From positions 275,075 through 339,074 of the forward strand of contig NZ_SLVF01000010.1 of the NCBI RefSeq assembly GCF_004345365.1: a stretch of DNA of 64,000 bases, read 5' to 3'. The DNA is from Kribbella sp. VKM Ac-2568 (GTDB lineage: Bacteria; Actinomycetota; Actinomycetes; Propionibacteriales; Kribbellaceae). This document shows positions 1 to 10,300 of the stretch, in pieces (position 1 is the stretch's first letter; each line of letters begins with the position of its first letter). The notes under the pieces are model-generated. The model did no database searches. It was given only the letters and a program-made list of their open reading frames with translations, and was not told the origin of the DNA. A program made the translations under genes and the position numbers.

Positions 1-297
1 TTGCGGAAGGAACCCTGACTGGCTAGCCGTGAAGCTGGACGCTCACCAGGCATGTCCGACCTGACGCACCGACTGAAGACAACCGCGGATGGAGACACGC
101 CTGAGTCGCGCATCTGGGTCCGGAGGTGCTCTGACCGGAGCGATGGCACCGCAAGAGTGGGAGCAGTGGTCAGCGCGCCGTCGCTGACACATCACACGCC
201 ACGCAGGCCCTCGGCGCGGCGGTCGTTCGTGGGCCCCGCCGACAGGAGATCCAGAGCCGCCTTTTAGAGAATTGAGTGCCTGACCTGCATGTTTGTG

Positions 298-349
298 TGG
301 TGCCCCGGCAGGATTCGAACGTGCGACGCACGGTTTAGGAAACCGACGC
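298..349 (-). pseudogene. 3' part of tRNA-Arg(CCT), likely integration-site scar
   Basis: Read on the minus strand the segment has an anticodon stem and loop with CCT at the anticodon position, a variable region, a T-loop (TTCGAAT) with one mismatch in the T stem, the 3' acceptor strand and an encoded CCA end. The 5' half (D arm and 5' acceptor strand) is missing: upstream bases do not pair with the acceptor strand. Actinobacterial integrative elements commonly use exactly this tRNA 3' half as attachment core and leave such a copy behind. No integrase gene is intact beside it. I see it as an att remnant, not a working tRNA. Confidence 0.75.
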
Positions 350-483
350 ACCACACCGACATGCGCCCCTCCAGGTGTAACCAGGCAACTGCAGTTCGGT
401 CGATCTTGACTTCAGTCGACTCCGATCGACAGCTCTTTGTTCCCACGGCGTTCCCACGCTGAGCTGCTGAGCCGGAGCCCAGT

Positions 484-810
484 TCACGCCGCTCTGAGAT
501 GCGGCTGAATCGGGACGAGAGGGGTGGTCATCCTGCACGCGGGCATCGCCGCCTGAGTCCAGGGATCGACGCCGAGATCGCGTCGTATCTGCTTGACGAA
601 GGCGGCGGACAACCTGATGTGACCACCCTCGTGGTCGTCGGGCTTGTCGCCGCGCATGCCAGCGCTGAGCCAGGCGTACATCGCCTCGGTGATTCGTGTG
701 GCCTCTGGCGTCCCATAGACGTTGAACGTCATCGGCACCGTGGGGCGGAGGACAATTGCCTGTAGGTGTGGCTCGTTCGAGTGCGCCCCGGCGTAAGGGG
801 GTGACGCCAT
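484..810 (-). CDS. Hypothetical protein
   Basis: An open frame of 108 codons whose middle part reads like a real soluble protein (MTFNVYGTPEATRITEAM, then a long amphipathic stretch ending near DLGVDPWTQAA). An internal Met at 732 may be the true start. It overlaps the first base pairs of the beta-lactamase-like pseudogene on the other strand. I do not recognise a family. It could be a fragment of an integrated element, given the tRNA scar next to it. Confidence 0.3.
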   Translation of the reverse strand: MASPPYAGAHSNEPHLQAIVLRPTVPMTFNVYGTPEATRITEAMYAWLSAGMRGDKPDDHEGGHIRLSAAFVKQIRRDLGVDPWTQAAMPACRMTTPLVPIQPHLRAA

Positions 811-2003
811 GGTGGCTCACTTCGGCATCGGTCTTCGCTTGATGGCGGCGGCATCGACGGTTCTCGCGGTGGGCTGCACCTCGGCTGGTGAACACGCGGC
901 ACCGCCTTCCGGGTCGGCGGCCACCGTCGCCCTGGGGGTCGCGTCTCGGTTTCCCGACCCGGCAGCCAGCCCGTTCCCCGCGGAGAGAGTTGCCGCGTTG
1001 CAGGCCGTTTTGGACCGGGTCGTCAGCGACCACGCCTTCTTCGCCGGCAAAGGTGCCCCCGGGCTGACCGCGGCGGTGTTGACCGACGAGGGTTCCTGGA
1101 TGGGTGCGGCCGGCAGGGGCGGCGACGGGCGGCTGCTGGTGCCGGAGGCGATGATGGGGATCGCCAGTATCTCCAAGACCTTCACCGCGGCCGAGGTACT
1201 GCACCTGGCCGCCGCCGGGAGGTCGACCTGAACGCGCCCATGTCCACCTACGTCGAGCACCGGTTGACCGGCAACGGCGCAACCGTCCGCCAGGCGCTCG
1301 ACATGCAAAGCGGCATCCGCTACCACGAGCCTGACACCCTGGCGCTGCTCGCCGCGGTCATGGCCGCTCCCGGTCGGGACTGGACGCCGCAAGACTCCCT
1401 GGCCTCTCAGAAGGGCAAACCTTCGGCACCCAGTGGTGGCCCCGCCTACAGCGACGCCAACTACTGGTTGCTGGGCCTTCTGGTCGAGAAGGTCACCGGG
1501 CGATCGTTGGCCGAGGCGCTGCGCGCCGACCTGCTCGACCCGGCAGGTCTTGACCGCGTGGCGGTGCAAGACGTCGAACGACCCACGCCACCGCTGGTTG
1601 CGCCACCCGGCCGCCTGCGCCTGAGACCTGACGGCTACCTGCCGTGCCGGGCGCTCGCCACCGCGGGGGGCGCCGCAGGAGGCATGGCCGCTGACGCGCC
1701 CACCCTGGCGCGCTGGGGCTACCGCTGTACGGGGCGCGGCTGCTACCAGCCGAGACGGTGCACGCGATGATGACACAAGACACTCCCGGCACCGTCTTCC
1801 CAGAGGTGGGCTACGGCCTCGGCACGATGCTGTTCCTCACAGACCTGACCCAGACCACCGTCGGACACACCGGAAGATCGCCGGCCTACAGCACCATGCT
1901 GGCCGTCATCCCATCCCGACACCTCGCGGCCGCCATCCTGATACCCGACCAAGACCGCAATACCGAGGCCATCATGCAGGATCTCTTCGCGGCCCCTCGG
2001 TAG
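809..2003 (+). pseudogene. Serine beta-lactamase-like lipoprotein hydrolase, frameshifted
   Basis: Three successive frames together give one class C beta-lactamase/esterase-family protein of about 395 residues. The N-terminus has a lipoprotein signal with the lipobox LAVGC. The catalytic SxxK is SISK (in GIASISKTFTAAE), the YxN-like element lies at AYSDANYWLLG, and HTG appears near the end. The first shift is near 1216, where GGGAGGTC has probably lost one A (AGKVDL expected); the second is near 1724 before LYGARLLP. In this family the protein would be a secreted, membrane-anchored serine hydrolase or D,D-peptidase relative. Both shifts are single-base, so sequencing error is possible, but as read the gene is broken. 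Confidence 0.8.
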
Positions 2004-2039
2004 GCGCCTTGGAGCCCGTCTTCCGCGAACGTCCGCTAC

Positions 2040-2126
2040 TAGCCGCGATCCGGTGTAGTTACCCCAATGCTCGGTTACCAACCGGACCGCCTTGGCCTTG
2101 GTCTGCTCGTCGTACTTGCTCGGCAT
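2040..2126 (-). pseudogene. IS3-family transposase OrfA, 5' stump
   Basis: From an ATG at 2126 the minus strand encodes MPSKYDEQTKAKAVRLV followed by about ten more matching residues, the usual start of an IS3-family OrfA helix-turn-helix protein. The similarity stops after about 30 codons, with no OrfB and no terminal repeats nearby. It is a relic of an insertion sequence abutting the end of the beta-lactamase-like gene. Confidence 0.65.
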
Positions 2127-2324
2127 GAATGCCACCTTCCCAACGAAGGACGCGTGCATCAAACCCGGGGTGGTTCAGTTCCCGCTGTGATGACAGGTCG
2201 CGAAGTCAGCCGACGATGCAATCGGCGGTGTGCAGTGGTCCTGTGAGTCCCTGTGCCGAAGGGTGGGGCCGACCAGGAACACCCGGTGGATCTCGCGGTC
2301 TGTACAGCGGTTTGATCGCGGTCC

Positions 2325-4319
2325 TCAGCCCACGTGGATGCCTGGTCTCCGGGCGGGGTCCGATTCGTGCTGGCGGATGATCTCGCGTACGACGGGCGCG
2401 GTGTCACCGCGGCCAAGGATGAGGTAGCGCAGCAGGTGGCTGAGCGGATTGCCTTCGGACCACTCGAAATGACATTGCGGCATCACTTCAGTGGTGTCGC
2501 GCAGTGCGAGGAGGATCGCGGCGATGGCGTTGGGCACGGCGGGGCTGTCGGCCCGCAGTACGCGGTGACCATCGACCTCGACCCCCTTCACCCGCAGCAC
2601 GTCACTGAAGGTGGAGGGGTCGACTACGTCAATCTCGAGGAACAAGATGTCTGTGCGGTGGGGGACTGGGTCCGTGGCGCGGACGTCGCCCTCTTTCGCG
2701 GCGTACTCGGCTGCGTCGCCGGCCTGCCGCTGGTTGGCGATCAGGTTGAGGATGCCATCGTGGCGATCGAGTCGGTGAGGAATCCGCGGGCCGCGTCGTC
2801 GAATTCGATCCGATCAGCGCGCAGTTCGGTGGTGCGCGAGACCCGCGAGATCAGCGAGACGGTGATGATGCCCGCGATGAACAGGCCGGAGATGGCGATG
2901 CCGTCGGGCTTCTCGATGATGTTCTCGACCAGCGCATAGAGCAGGATCAGGGTGAGGACGGCGAAGGCCAGGGCCGCGCGCCGTTGCCCACGCCGCACGG
3001 CAGAGATGGTGACCGCGACGGCGCCGGAGACCATCATCACCAGGATTCCCGTGGCGTACGCGCCTGCCTGGGCGTCGACGTCGGCCCCGAATGCGATCGT
3101 GATGGCGACACTGATGGCGGTGTAGACCAGCACCACAGGGCGTACGGCTCGGCCCCATTCGGGCGCCATTCCGTAGGCCGGGAGGTAGCGGGGGCACGAT
3201 GTTGATCAGGCCGGCCATGGCCGAGGCGCCCGCGAACCACAAGATCAGCACGCTGCTGATGTCGTAGGCGGTGCCGAAGACTTCGCCAAGCTTCTCGTGC
3301 GCGAGGTAGGCCAGGGCCCGGCCGTTCGCCGCGCCGCCGGGCTCGAACTCCTCGGCCGGGATGAGCACGGTCGTGATGAAGCTCGTCGCCAGCAGATAGA
3401 CGCTCATGATGAGTGCCGCGGCGGTCAGCAACTTCTTCGTGTTGCGGATCCGGTTGGCCAGCCGCTCTTTCGCGTCCTGGCCGTCGGCGGCGACCAGCGG
3501 CATCATGCTGACCCCGGTCTCGAAACCGGACAGGCCCAACACGAGCAGGGGAAAGGCCACGACGGCAGGTCCGACGACTCCGCCGAATCCTTCGCGGCCC
3601 TCGGTGAGCGCGTCGACCCAACCGGAGAACGCGCCGGGAACGGTGGCGACGTCGTAGAGGCCGACAGCCACGACGACGGCGTTGAGGCCGAGGAAGATCG
3701 CGACGAGAGGTATCGCGACGCCGACTGCCTCGCTGAAACCCATCAGGAACACGGCGCCGAGGATCAGCAGCAGCACCACGGTGACGGCGACTTCCTGGCC
3801 GTGCAGGAAGTCCGGTGTGTAGGGGTTCTCGATCAGATGGACGGTCGCGTCAGCTGAGGAGAGCGTGATGGTGATGATCCAGGAGGTGGCAACGAAGCCG
3901 AGCAGAATCAGGACGAACAGCTTGCCCCGCCAGAACGGAAGCAGATGCTCCAGCATCGCGATCGAGCCCTGGCCGTGAGGGCTCTCCTTGGCCACTCGCC
4001 GATACATCGGCAGCATGCCCAGGAGGGTCAAGGCGACGACCAACAGGGTTGCCAGCGGGGACAAGGCACCGGCGGCAAGTGCGGCGATCCCGGGCAGATA
4101 GGACAGTGTCGAGAAGTAGTCGACACCAGTCAGGCACATCACCTTCCACCATGCGTGTGGGGTCGCGTGCCCTTCGCCCGCCTCCGGGCCGACTGGCTGC
4201 ACGCGGTGCTCCAGGAGCCAGCTGGCCGGCCCGCGGGTATTGGCACATGGCTCGCGCGACCCTTGGACGGTGGCCGGCACGATGTACTTCTCTGGTGTCG
4301 TCACGCGAGCAGGATGCAT
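2325..4319 (-). pseudogene. APC-superfamily permease, two frameshifts
   Basis: An APC-type (amino acid-polyamine-organocation) transporter of about 660 residues with roughly twelve membrane segments, starting at the ATG at 4319 and ending WVHVG-like (PGIHVG). The N-terminal signature WWKVMCLTGVDYFSTLSYL and the SGFETGVSMMPLV region are typical of a predicted amino-acid transporter. A one-base gain in a C run near 3195 shifts the frame after INIVP; a one-base loss near 2745 shifts it again after DSIA. The remaining C-terminal part is a cytosolic domain. Both lesions are homopolymer slips, so error cannot be excluded. The tail is paralogous to the stray fragment at 4798-4941. Confidence 0.8.
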
Positions 4320-4401
4320 GACTTGCGGGCCAGGTCGTAGTCGGTGTTAGAGACTTGTGAGAAGGCCGCCGGTTCGGGCAAGCAGCGGCTATATTCCGGC
4401 G

Positions 4402-4551
4402 GTGCGCATAGGAGTGACGCTCTGGATCATCGCCATGATGCTCACCGTCACAGGTCTGGTTTCAGCTCTGCGCTATCGAGTCGTCGTCGGCGCCATCCTC
4501 ATTGGCACTGGCCTCGCACTTGGCCTGTTGAGCAGCGGCTATCTGGGCTGA
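4402..4551 (+). CDS. Small membrane protein, 49 aa
   Basis: From the GTG at 4402 the frame encodes 49 residues that are nearly all hydrophobic: one helix from about residue 5 to 22 (LWIIAMMLTVTGLVSAL) and a second from about 26 to 45 (VVVGAILIGTGLALGLLS), joined by a short Arg turn. This is a two-helix inner-membrane hairpin. No function can be named. It starts about 80 bases from the divergent APC permease pseudogene and its end overlaps the end of a fragment on the other strand. Confidence 0.55.
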   Translation: MRIGVTLWIIAMMLTVTGLVSALRYRVVVGAILIGTGLALGLLSSGYLG

Positions 4552-4765
4552 GAACGGGCGAGGTGGAGTTCGCTGCGGATCAGGGTGTCGAGTCGCCGCC
4601 AGGCTGGGGAAGAGGCGTTGACCGCGCCTTGGATCAGTTGGGGGATGTCTGATCCGGTGTCGAGGCCAGGCAACTCGCCGGTTCCGTATCTGCGTGCCGT
4701 CGCCTGAACGATGTGCCGGGCGAGGTCGACGAGGTACGGATCGCGCGGATCGAGGTCATGGGCAT
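4539..4765 (-). pseudogene. C-terminal fragment of an unknown protein
   Basis: The minus strand has a coherent protein tail with no start codon: DLDPRDPYLVDLARHIVQAT, a Gly-rich turn, then SSPAWRRLDTLIRSELHL and a TAG stop. The amino-acid usage is protein-like, unlike the other frames. The 5' part is missing; the break lies beside the permease tail on the opposite strand. I do not recognise the family. Confidence 0.4.
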
Positions 4766-4797
4766 CATCACGCTGCTGTTCAGGGCCGGCGTGGACG

Positions 4798-4941
4798 CGC
4801 AGGGTGGCCGAGGGGAACCCGTTCCACTTCCTCTTCCGCTACTTGAACTCCGGCGAGGGCGATGTACCACCAGTCACCCGCGAAGTCCTCCGCCGCGCCG
4901 AACCCAACCGCTCCAAGCGCCCCTGGGTCCACGTGGGCTGA
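4798..4941 (+). pseudogene. Tail of a second APC permease
   Basis: The last 44 codons read EGNPFHFLFRYLNSGEGD followed by PPVTREVLRR and end in PWVHVG. They match the last 44 residues of the broken permease at 2325-4319 position by position (EGNPLSHLLRYLILGRGD, APVVREIIRQ, PGIHVG). This is a C-terminal relic of a paralogous permease, in the opposite orientation, with everything upstream lost. Confidence 0.7.
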
Positions 4942-5046
4942 CGACCTGCGACAGGCCGTCAAGGCCGCGTCAAGATCGGTGGCCCTGGTGTTAGAAAGGC
5001 GTCAAGACAGGAACTGCGTCGCACCCGGTCGGGTTGGCTTGGGGTT

Positions 5047-7071
5047 GTGAGTAGTCGGATCCTTCAGGTGCCCAAGCGTCTTCTGGTGGGTCGCCCGATC
5101 CGCAGCGCGCTGAGCAGCGAGCAACTGCTGCCCAAGAGGCTCGCCATGCCGGTCTTCTGCAGTGACCCGCTGTCGTCGAACGCCTACGCGACCGAAGAGA
5201 TCCTGTTGATGCTCAGCCTCGGCGGGCTGGCGTTGTTCCATCTGACCTGGTGGGTGGCCGGGGCAGTCATCGTGCTGCTGCTCGTGGTCGTCGCGTCGTA
5301 CCGGCAGACCTGTCACGCTTATCCGAACGGTGGTGGCGCCTACGCGGTGGCCGGCGCGAACCTCGGCCGAGACGCTTCGCTGATCGCCGCGAGCGCGCTC
5401 CTGGTCGACTATGTGCTGACTGTCGCGGTGTCAGTCGCCGCGGGCGTCGCGAACATCGTGTCGGCCTTCCCGGCACTGGTGCCACACGCGGTCTCGGTGT
5501 CGATCGGGCTGGTCGCCGTACTGGCGTTGATCAACCTGCGCGGCGTCCGTGAGTCGGGCACGATATTCGCGATCCCGACATACGGCTTCGTGATCAGCGT
5601 CTTCATCATGATCGCTATGGGCCTGGCCCGGATGGCCGGCGGTGACACGCCCGCGGCGGAGTCGGCGTCGTATGGAATCCGGCCGGATCACCAGGCGACT
5701 GGGCTGCTGCTGGTAGCCCTTGTGCTGCGGTCGTTCGCCTCCGGCTGTACTGCGCTGACCGGCGTCGAGGCGGTGAGCAACGGTGTACCGCACTTCAAGA
5801 AGCCCAAGAGCGACAACGCGGCCAACACGCTGGCGATCATGGGCGGGCTGACCGTCACCATGTTCGCCGGGCTCACCGCGCTCGCGCTCGCCACCCACGT
5901 GCATGTCGTGGACGACACCGCCCGGCTGATCGGTGCGCCCGACGACTACTCCCAGCGGACCGTGATCGCCCAGCTGGGTGCGGCTGTGTTCGGCGGCGAC
6001 TCGATCTTGTTCTACGTCGTCCAGGTGTTCACTGCGGCGATCCTGGTGCTTGCGGCGAACACCGCGTTCAACGGGTTCCCGATCCTCGCGTCGATCCTGG
6101 GCGGCGACGGCTACCTGCCGCGGCAGTTGCACCGGCGCGGGGACCGGCTCGTGTTCAGCAACGGCATCGTCATCCTCGCCGCGCTGGCCGGCCTGTTGAT
6201 CTGGGCGTTCGACTCGAGTACGACGCGGCTGATCCAGCTGTACATCATCGGTGTATTCGTGTCCTTCACGCTCAGCCAGTGGGGCATGATCCGGCACTGG
6301 ACGGCCCGGCTCAGGCCATCCGACGGCAGCCTCGCACCGAGCGGGGCCGCTCGGCGATCGATGCACCGCGCCCGGCTCATCAACGGCGTCGGTGCGGTCG
6401 TCACCGGCCTGGTGCTGATCGTCGTACTCGTCACCAAGTTCACCCACGGGGCGTACATCGTGGTGATCGCGATGCCGTCGCTGTACCTGCTGATGCGCGG
6501 GATCCAGCGCCACTACGGCCGGATCGCGATCGAGACCAGGCCGAGGCCGGGCGGGGTGACGCTGCCGGCGCGGATCCATGGCGTCGTCCTGGTGTCGAAG
6601 CTGCACGAGCCCACCCTGCGCGCCCTGGCATTCGCCCGCGCCACCCGCCCGACCACCCTGACGGCGGTGACCGTGGACCAGAACCCCGACGAGACCGAGG
6701 CCCTGGTCCGGGAGTGGGATGAGCGGCAAATCCCGGTTCCGCTCAAGATCCTCAACTCGCCGTACCGCGACATCACCGGACCGGTGCTTGCCTATGTCAA
6801 AGACATCGGCACGAAGAGCCCTCGCGACGTGGTGTGCGTCTTCATCCCCGAGTACGTCGTAGGTCATTGGTGGGAGCAACTACTGCACAATCAGAGCGCA
6901 CTGCGACTCAAAGCACGGCTGCTGTTCCAGCCGGGCGTGATGGTCACCAACGTTCCATGGCAGATGGGCTCCTCCGGGGCTGTGCGAGGGCGTTCGGAAG
7001 CGAATGCTCAGGTGGTGTCCGCTGGGGGTGGCCAGGCGAGCGACACCCCGAAGTCTGCTGTGTCACGCTAA
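5047..7071 (+). CDS. KimA-like potassium importer (APC/KUP-related)
   Basis: A 674-residue polytopic membrane protein of the APC superfamily that closely resembles Bacillus KimA (YdaO), a high-affinity K+/H+ symporter. Shared landmarks are the N-terminal LLVGRPIRSALSSEQLLPK, SDPLSSNAYATEEILLML in helix 1, SYRQTCHAYPNGGGAY, LLVDYVLTVAVSVAAG, SGCTALTGVEAVSN and LAANTAFNGFPILA. About twelve helices are followed by a cytosolic C-terminal domain of about 150 residues ending in LHNQSALRLKARLLF. The start is the GTG at 5047; no strong ribosome site precedes it. The KdpDE-like pair six bases downstream supports a potassium role. A general amino-acid permease role is the alternative. Confidence 0.8.
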   Translation: MSSRILQVPKRLLVGRPIRSALSSEQLLPKRLAMPVFCSDPLSSNAYATEEILLMLSLGGLALFHLTWWVAGAVIVLLLVVVASYRQTCHAYPNGGGAYAVAGANLGRDASLIAASALLVDYVLTVAVSVAAGVANIVSAFPALVPHAVSVSIGLVAVLALINLRGVRESGTIFAIPTYGFVISVFIMIAMGLARMAGGDTPAAESASYGIRPDHQATGLLLVALVLRSFASGCTALTGVEAVSNGVPHFKKPKSDNAANTLAIMGGLTVTMFAGLTALALATHVHVVDDTARLIGAPDDYSQRTVIAQLGAAVFGGDSILFYVVQVFTAAILVLAANTAFNGFPILASILGGDGYLPRQLHRRGDRLVFSNGIVILAALAGLLIWAFDSSTTRLIQLYIIGVFVSFTLSQWGMIRHWTARLRPSDGSLAPSGAARRSMHRARLINGVGAVVTGLVLIVVLVTKFTHGAYIVVIAMPSLYLLMRGIQRHYGRIAIETRPRPGGVTLPARIHGVVLVSKLHEPTLRALAFARATRPTTLTAVTVDQNPDETEALVREWDERQIPVPLKILNSPYRDITGPVLAYVKDIGTKSPRDVVCVFIPEYVVGHWWEQLLHNQSALRLKARLLFQPGVMVTNVPWQMGSSGAVRGRSEANAQVVSAGGGQASDTPKSAVSR

Positions 7072-7076
7072 GCAAT

Positions 7077-8491
7077 GTGGCGCAGAGGGACAGTACAGAC
7101 TCCGCTGGTGGTCGGAGAGCGTTGCCGCGCCTGGCGACCGGTTTGTCCCCGGTACGGCGATCAGCCGGACTCGCGGCAGGCGTTGTCGGGCTACCGATCG
7201 TCACTACCGTCCTCGTCGAACTCCGCTCGCAGCTGTCCCTCGAAAGCGTGCTACTGCTGTACCTGCTCGCGGTCGTCCTCGTCGCCGTCATCGGTGGCAT
7301 CCTGCCGGCCGTTGTCGCCGCTGTCCTGTCGGTCCTGCTGGCCAACTACTTCTTCACGCCGCCCTTTCACACGCTCTTCGTGGAACAGCGCGACAGCGTG
7401 GTCGCGCTGATCGTGTTCGTACTCGTCGCGCTCACTGTCAGCGTCACGGTGGACCTCGCCGCACGACGACGAGTGGCTGCCGTCCGAAGCCGCATGGAGG
7501 CGCAGATGCTCTCCGACCTCGCCGCACAGCCTGTGACGAAACGATCGCTGGAAGGCGTCCTGGAACAGGTGCGCGACACGTTCGCGATGACGTCGGTGGC
7601 GTTGCTGGTACGGCGCGGCGAGCACGACGAGATCGGCGCGATCGTCGGCCCACCTCTGCACGGCCATCCCACCATCACCGCCGCAGCAGGGCAAGGCCTC
7701 CGCCTCGTTGCTGAAGGCCCCGAACTGTTCGCCGAGGACCGCGGCCTGCTGAACAGGTTGGCGATCGCCGCGGCACGAGCTTGGGACACCCAGCAGCTCG
7801 CCGGCGAGGCCCGCGGACTGGCAGAGATCGACCGGCTGCGCACCGCACTGCTCGCCGCGGTCGGCCACGATCTGCGCACGCCGCTGGCCGGAATCAAGGC
7901 GGCCGCGTCCACGCTGCGGCAGAAGGACGTCGCCTGGACGGAGGCGGAGCGGGCCGAGCTGTACGAGACCATCGAGGAGTCCGCCGACCGGCTCGACGAT
8001 CTGATCTCCAACCTGCTGGCGATGAGCCGCCTGCAGGCCGGTGCAGTTTCGGTCCACCTCGTCGCGACCGCCCTCGACGAGGTCGTCGCCAGGGCACTGA
8101 TCCACCTCCACGGCGACGGTGTGCAGGTCGACGTGCCCGATGATCTGCCCCTTGCGCTGATCGATCCCGGACTGCTCGAGCGTGTCATCGCCAATCTGGT
8201 AGACAATGCGCGCCGCTACTCACCGCGCGGCACCGCGGTCCACGTGCACGCGTCGGTCGAAGGGCCAGGATCGGTTCTGCTGCGCATCGTCGACTCAGGC
8301 CCTGGCGTCGCCGCCAAGGACCGGGACCGAATGTTCGCGCCGTTCCAGCGGCTCGACGACCGATCCGCGGGCGGAGTCGGCCTCGGACTGGCCTTGGCCC
8401 GCGGCTTCACCGAGGCGATGGGCGGCAGCATCACGCCCTCGGACACGCCCGGTGGCGGACTCACCATGACCCTTTCATTGCCGGTGGCAAC

Positions 8492-8495
<4 letters not shown>
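7077..8495 (+). CDS. kdpD: KdpD-like sensor histidine kinase without the N-terminal KdpD/USP domains
   Basis: I take the GTG at 7077, six bases after the transporter stop, giving 472 residues. Four membrane helices (DUF4118 type, roughly residues 30-130, with NYFFTPPFHT between helices) are followed by a GAF-like region, then the kinase core: phosphoacceptor H264 in VGHDLRTPL, N box NLVDNARRYS, G1 DSGPGV and G2 GVGLGLALARG. Full-length KdpD is about 850-900 residues; the cytosolic KdpD and universal-stress domains are absent here, a form common in actinobacteria. It should sense potassium or turgor state and phosphorylate the KdpE partner that overlaps it by four bases. Confidence 0.85.
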
Positions 8496-9166
<671 letters not shown>

Positions 9167-9204
9167 CGAACTGCCTTCGCCCCAGTCCGGCGGCGCAGCA
9201 GGAT

Positions 9205-9400
9205 CTAGTCGAGCAGCCGATGCAGCTCGTCCCCCGCCTCGTCGTACCCGGCATCCCGGATCCGCCGCAGTTCCAGGGATCCCCAGTTCGTCATAGCCCC
9301 ATCGTCCACGATTGCCGCTAGGACAAGGTCAAGAATGTCCTCATGCTCATAGGACAGCTGGCTGGAGACGATTATCGCCTCGGCCGGGGTATCCGGGAAA
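9205..9400 (-). pseudogene. C-terminal fragment of a hypothetical protein
   Basis: The minus strand has a protein-like frame without a start that includes AIIVSSQLSYEHEDILDLVL and then TNWGSLELRRIRDAGYDEAG before a TAG stop. It is cut at its 5' end near 9400, close to where the ctaD fragment begins on the other strand. No family recognised. Confidence 0.4.
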
Positions 9401-9489
9401 GCAGGTCAGGCTTCCACCGCTGATGAATGCTGCCCGACGGACCGGGCTGCGTGTTGACTCTGCCGGCACTCGCTCGACGCGGGTCCAGC

Positions 9490-10242
9490 CCCGCCAGCGG
9501 GGTGAAGTTCTTCAACTGGATCGGCACCATGTGGGGCGGCTCGATCTCGTTCGACACCCCGATGCTGTGGTCCGTAGGGTTCCTCACCACCTTCCTGTTC
9601 GGCGGCCTGACCGGCGTCATCCTCGCCTCGCCCTCGCTGGACTACCAAGTCTCTGACACGTACTTCGTGGTCGCGCACTTCCACTACGTCGTCTTCGGGA
9701 CCGTGGTGTTCGCGATGTTCGCGGGCTTCTACTTCTGGTGGCCGAAGATGACCGGCCGGATGCTCGACGAGAAGCTGGGCAAAGTGCACTTTTGGTTGCT
9801 ATTCATCGGCTTCCACACCACGTTCCTCGTGCAGCACTGGCTGGGCGTGGAAGGCATGCCGCGCCGCTACGCGACGTACGGCGCCGACGAGGGGTTCACC
9901 ACCTTGCATGAGGTGTCCAGCGTCGGGGCGTTCCTGCTCGGCGCGTCCACACTCCCGTTCCTCTACAACGTCTACAAGTCGCGCAAGTCGCCGCTCGTCG
10001 CCGTCGACGATCCGTGGGGCTGGGGCCGGTCGCTGGAATGGGCCACCTCTTCGCCTCCGCCGCGGCACAACTTCGCCGCGCTGCCGCGGATCCGATCCGA
10101 GAGCCCTGCCTTCGACCTGCACCACCCACACGTCGCGATGTCGGAATACCCGGACAGCGGCGCGCCGCCAGACAACCTGCTGGACGCAGGAGAAGACGAA
10201 GGCCGACTCGAGAACCTGAAACAGTCAAAGGACGACCAGTAG
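9490..10242 (+). pseudogene. ctaD: Cytochrome c oxidase subunit I, C-terminal half only
   Basis: About 250 residues matching the second half of CtaD: NWIGTMWGGSISFDTPML, the heme-ligand motif VAHFHYVVFGT (axial histidines for heme a and heme a3), the helix WWPKMTGRMLDEKLGKVHFW and the actinobacterial C-terminal tail. CtaD is normally about 570 residues. The first half, with the CuB ligand motifs (HPEVY and HH), is missing and no ribosome site precedes the junction near 9490. It cannot form an oxidase subunit and is presumably a duplicate of an intact copy elsewhere. Confidence 0.85.
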
Positions 10243-10300
10243 GCGTCAGTTCGGTAGAGCGCGTGCTGCCAGTCAAAGGTCAGGGAGAGCGGGTTCGGCG

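Noticed and set aside
335..1776. Long minus-strand frames opposite the beta-lactamase-like gene
   Set aside because: They are Arg/Gly/Pro-rich, lack motifs and ribosome sites, and lie antisense to a clearly recognisable gene family; typical shadows in high-GC DNA.
5431..6879. 482-codon minus-strand frame opposite the KimA-like gene
   Set aside because: Composition is His/Arg/Gln/Gly-rich low complexity as expected for the antisense of a membrane protein; no protein-like features.
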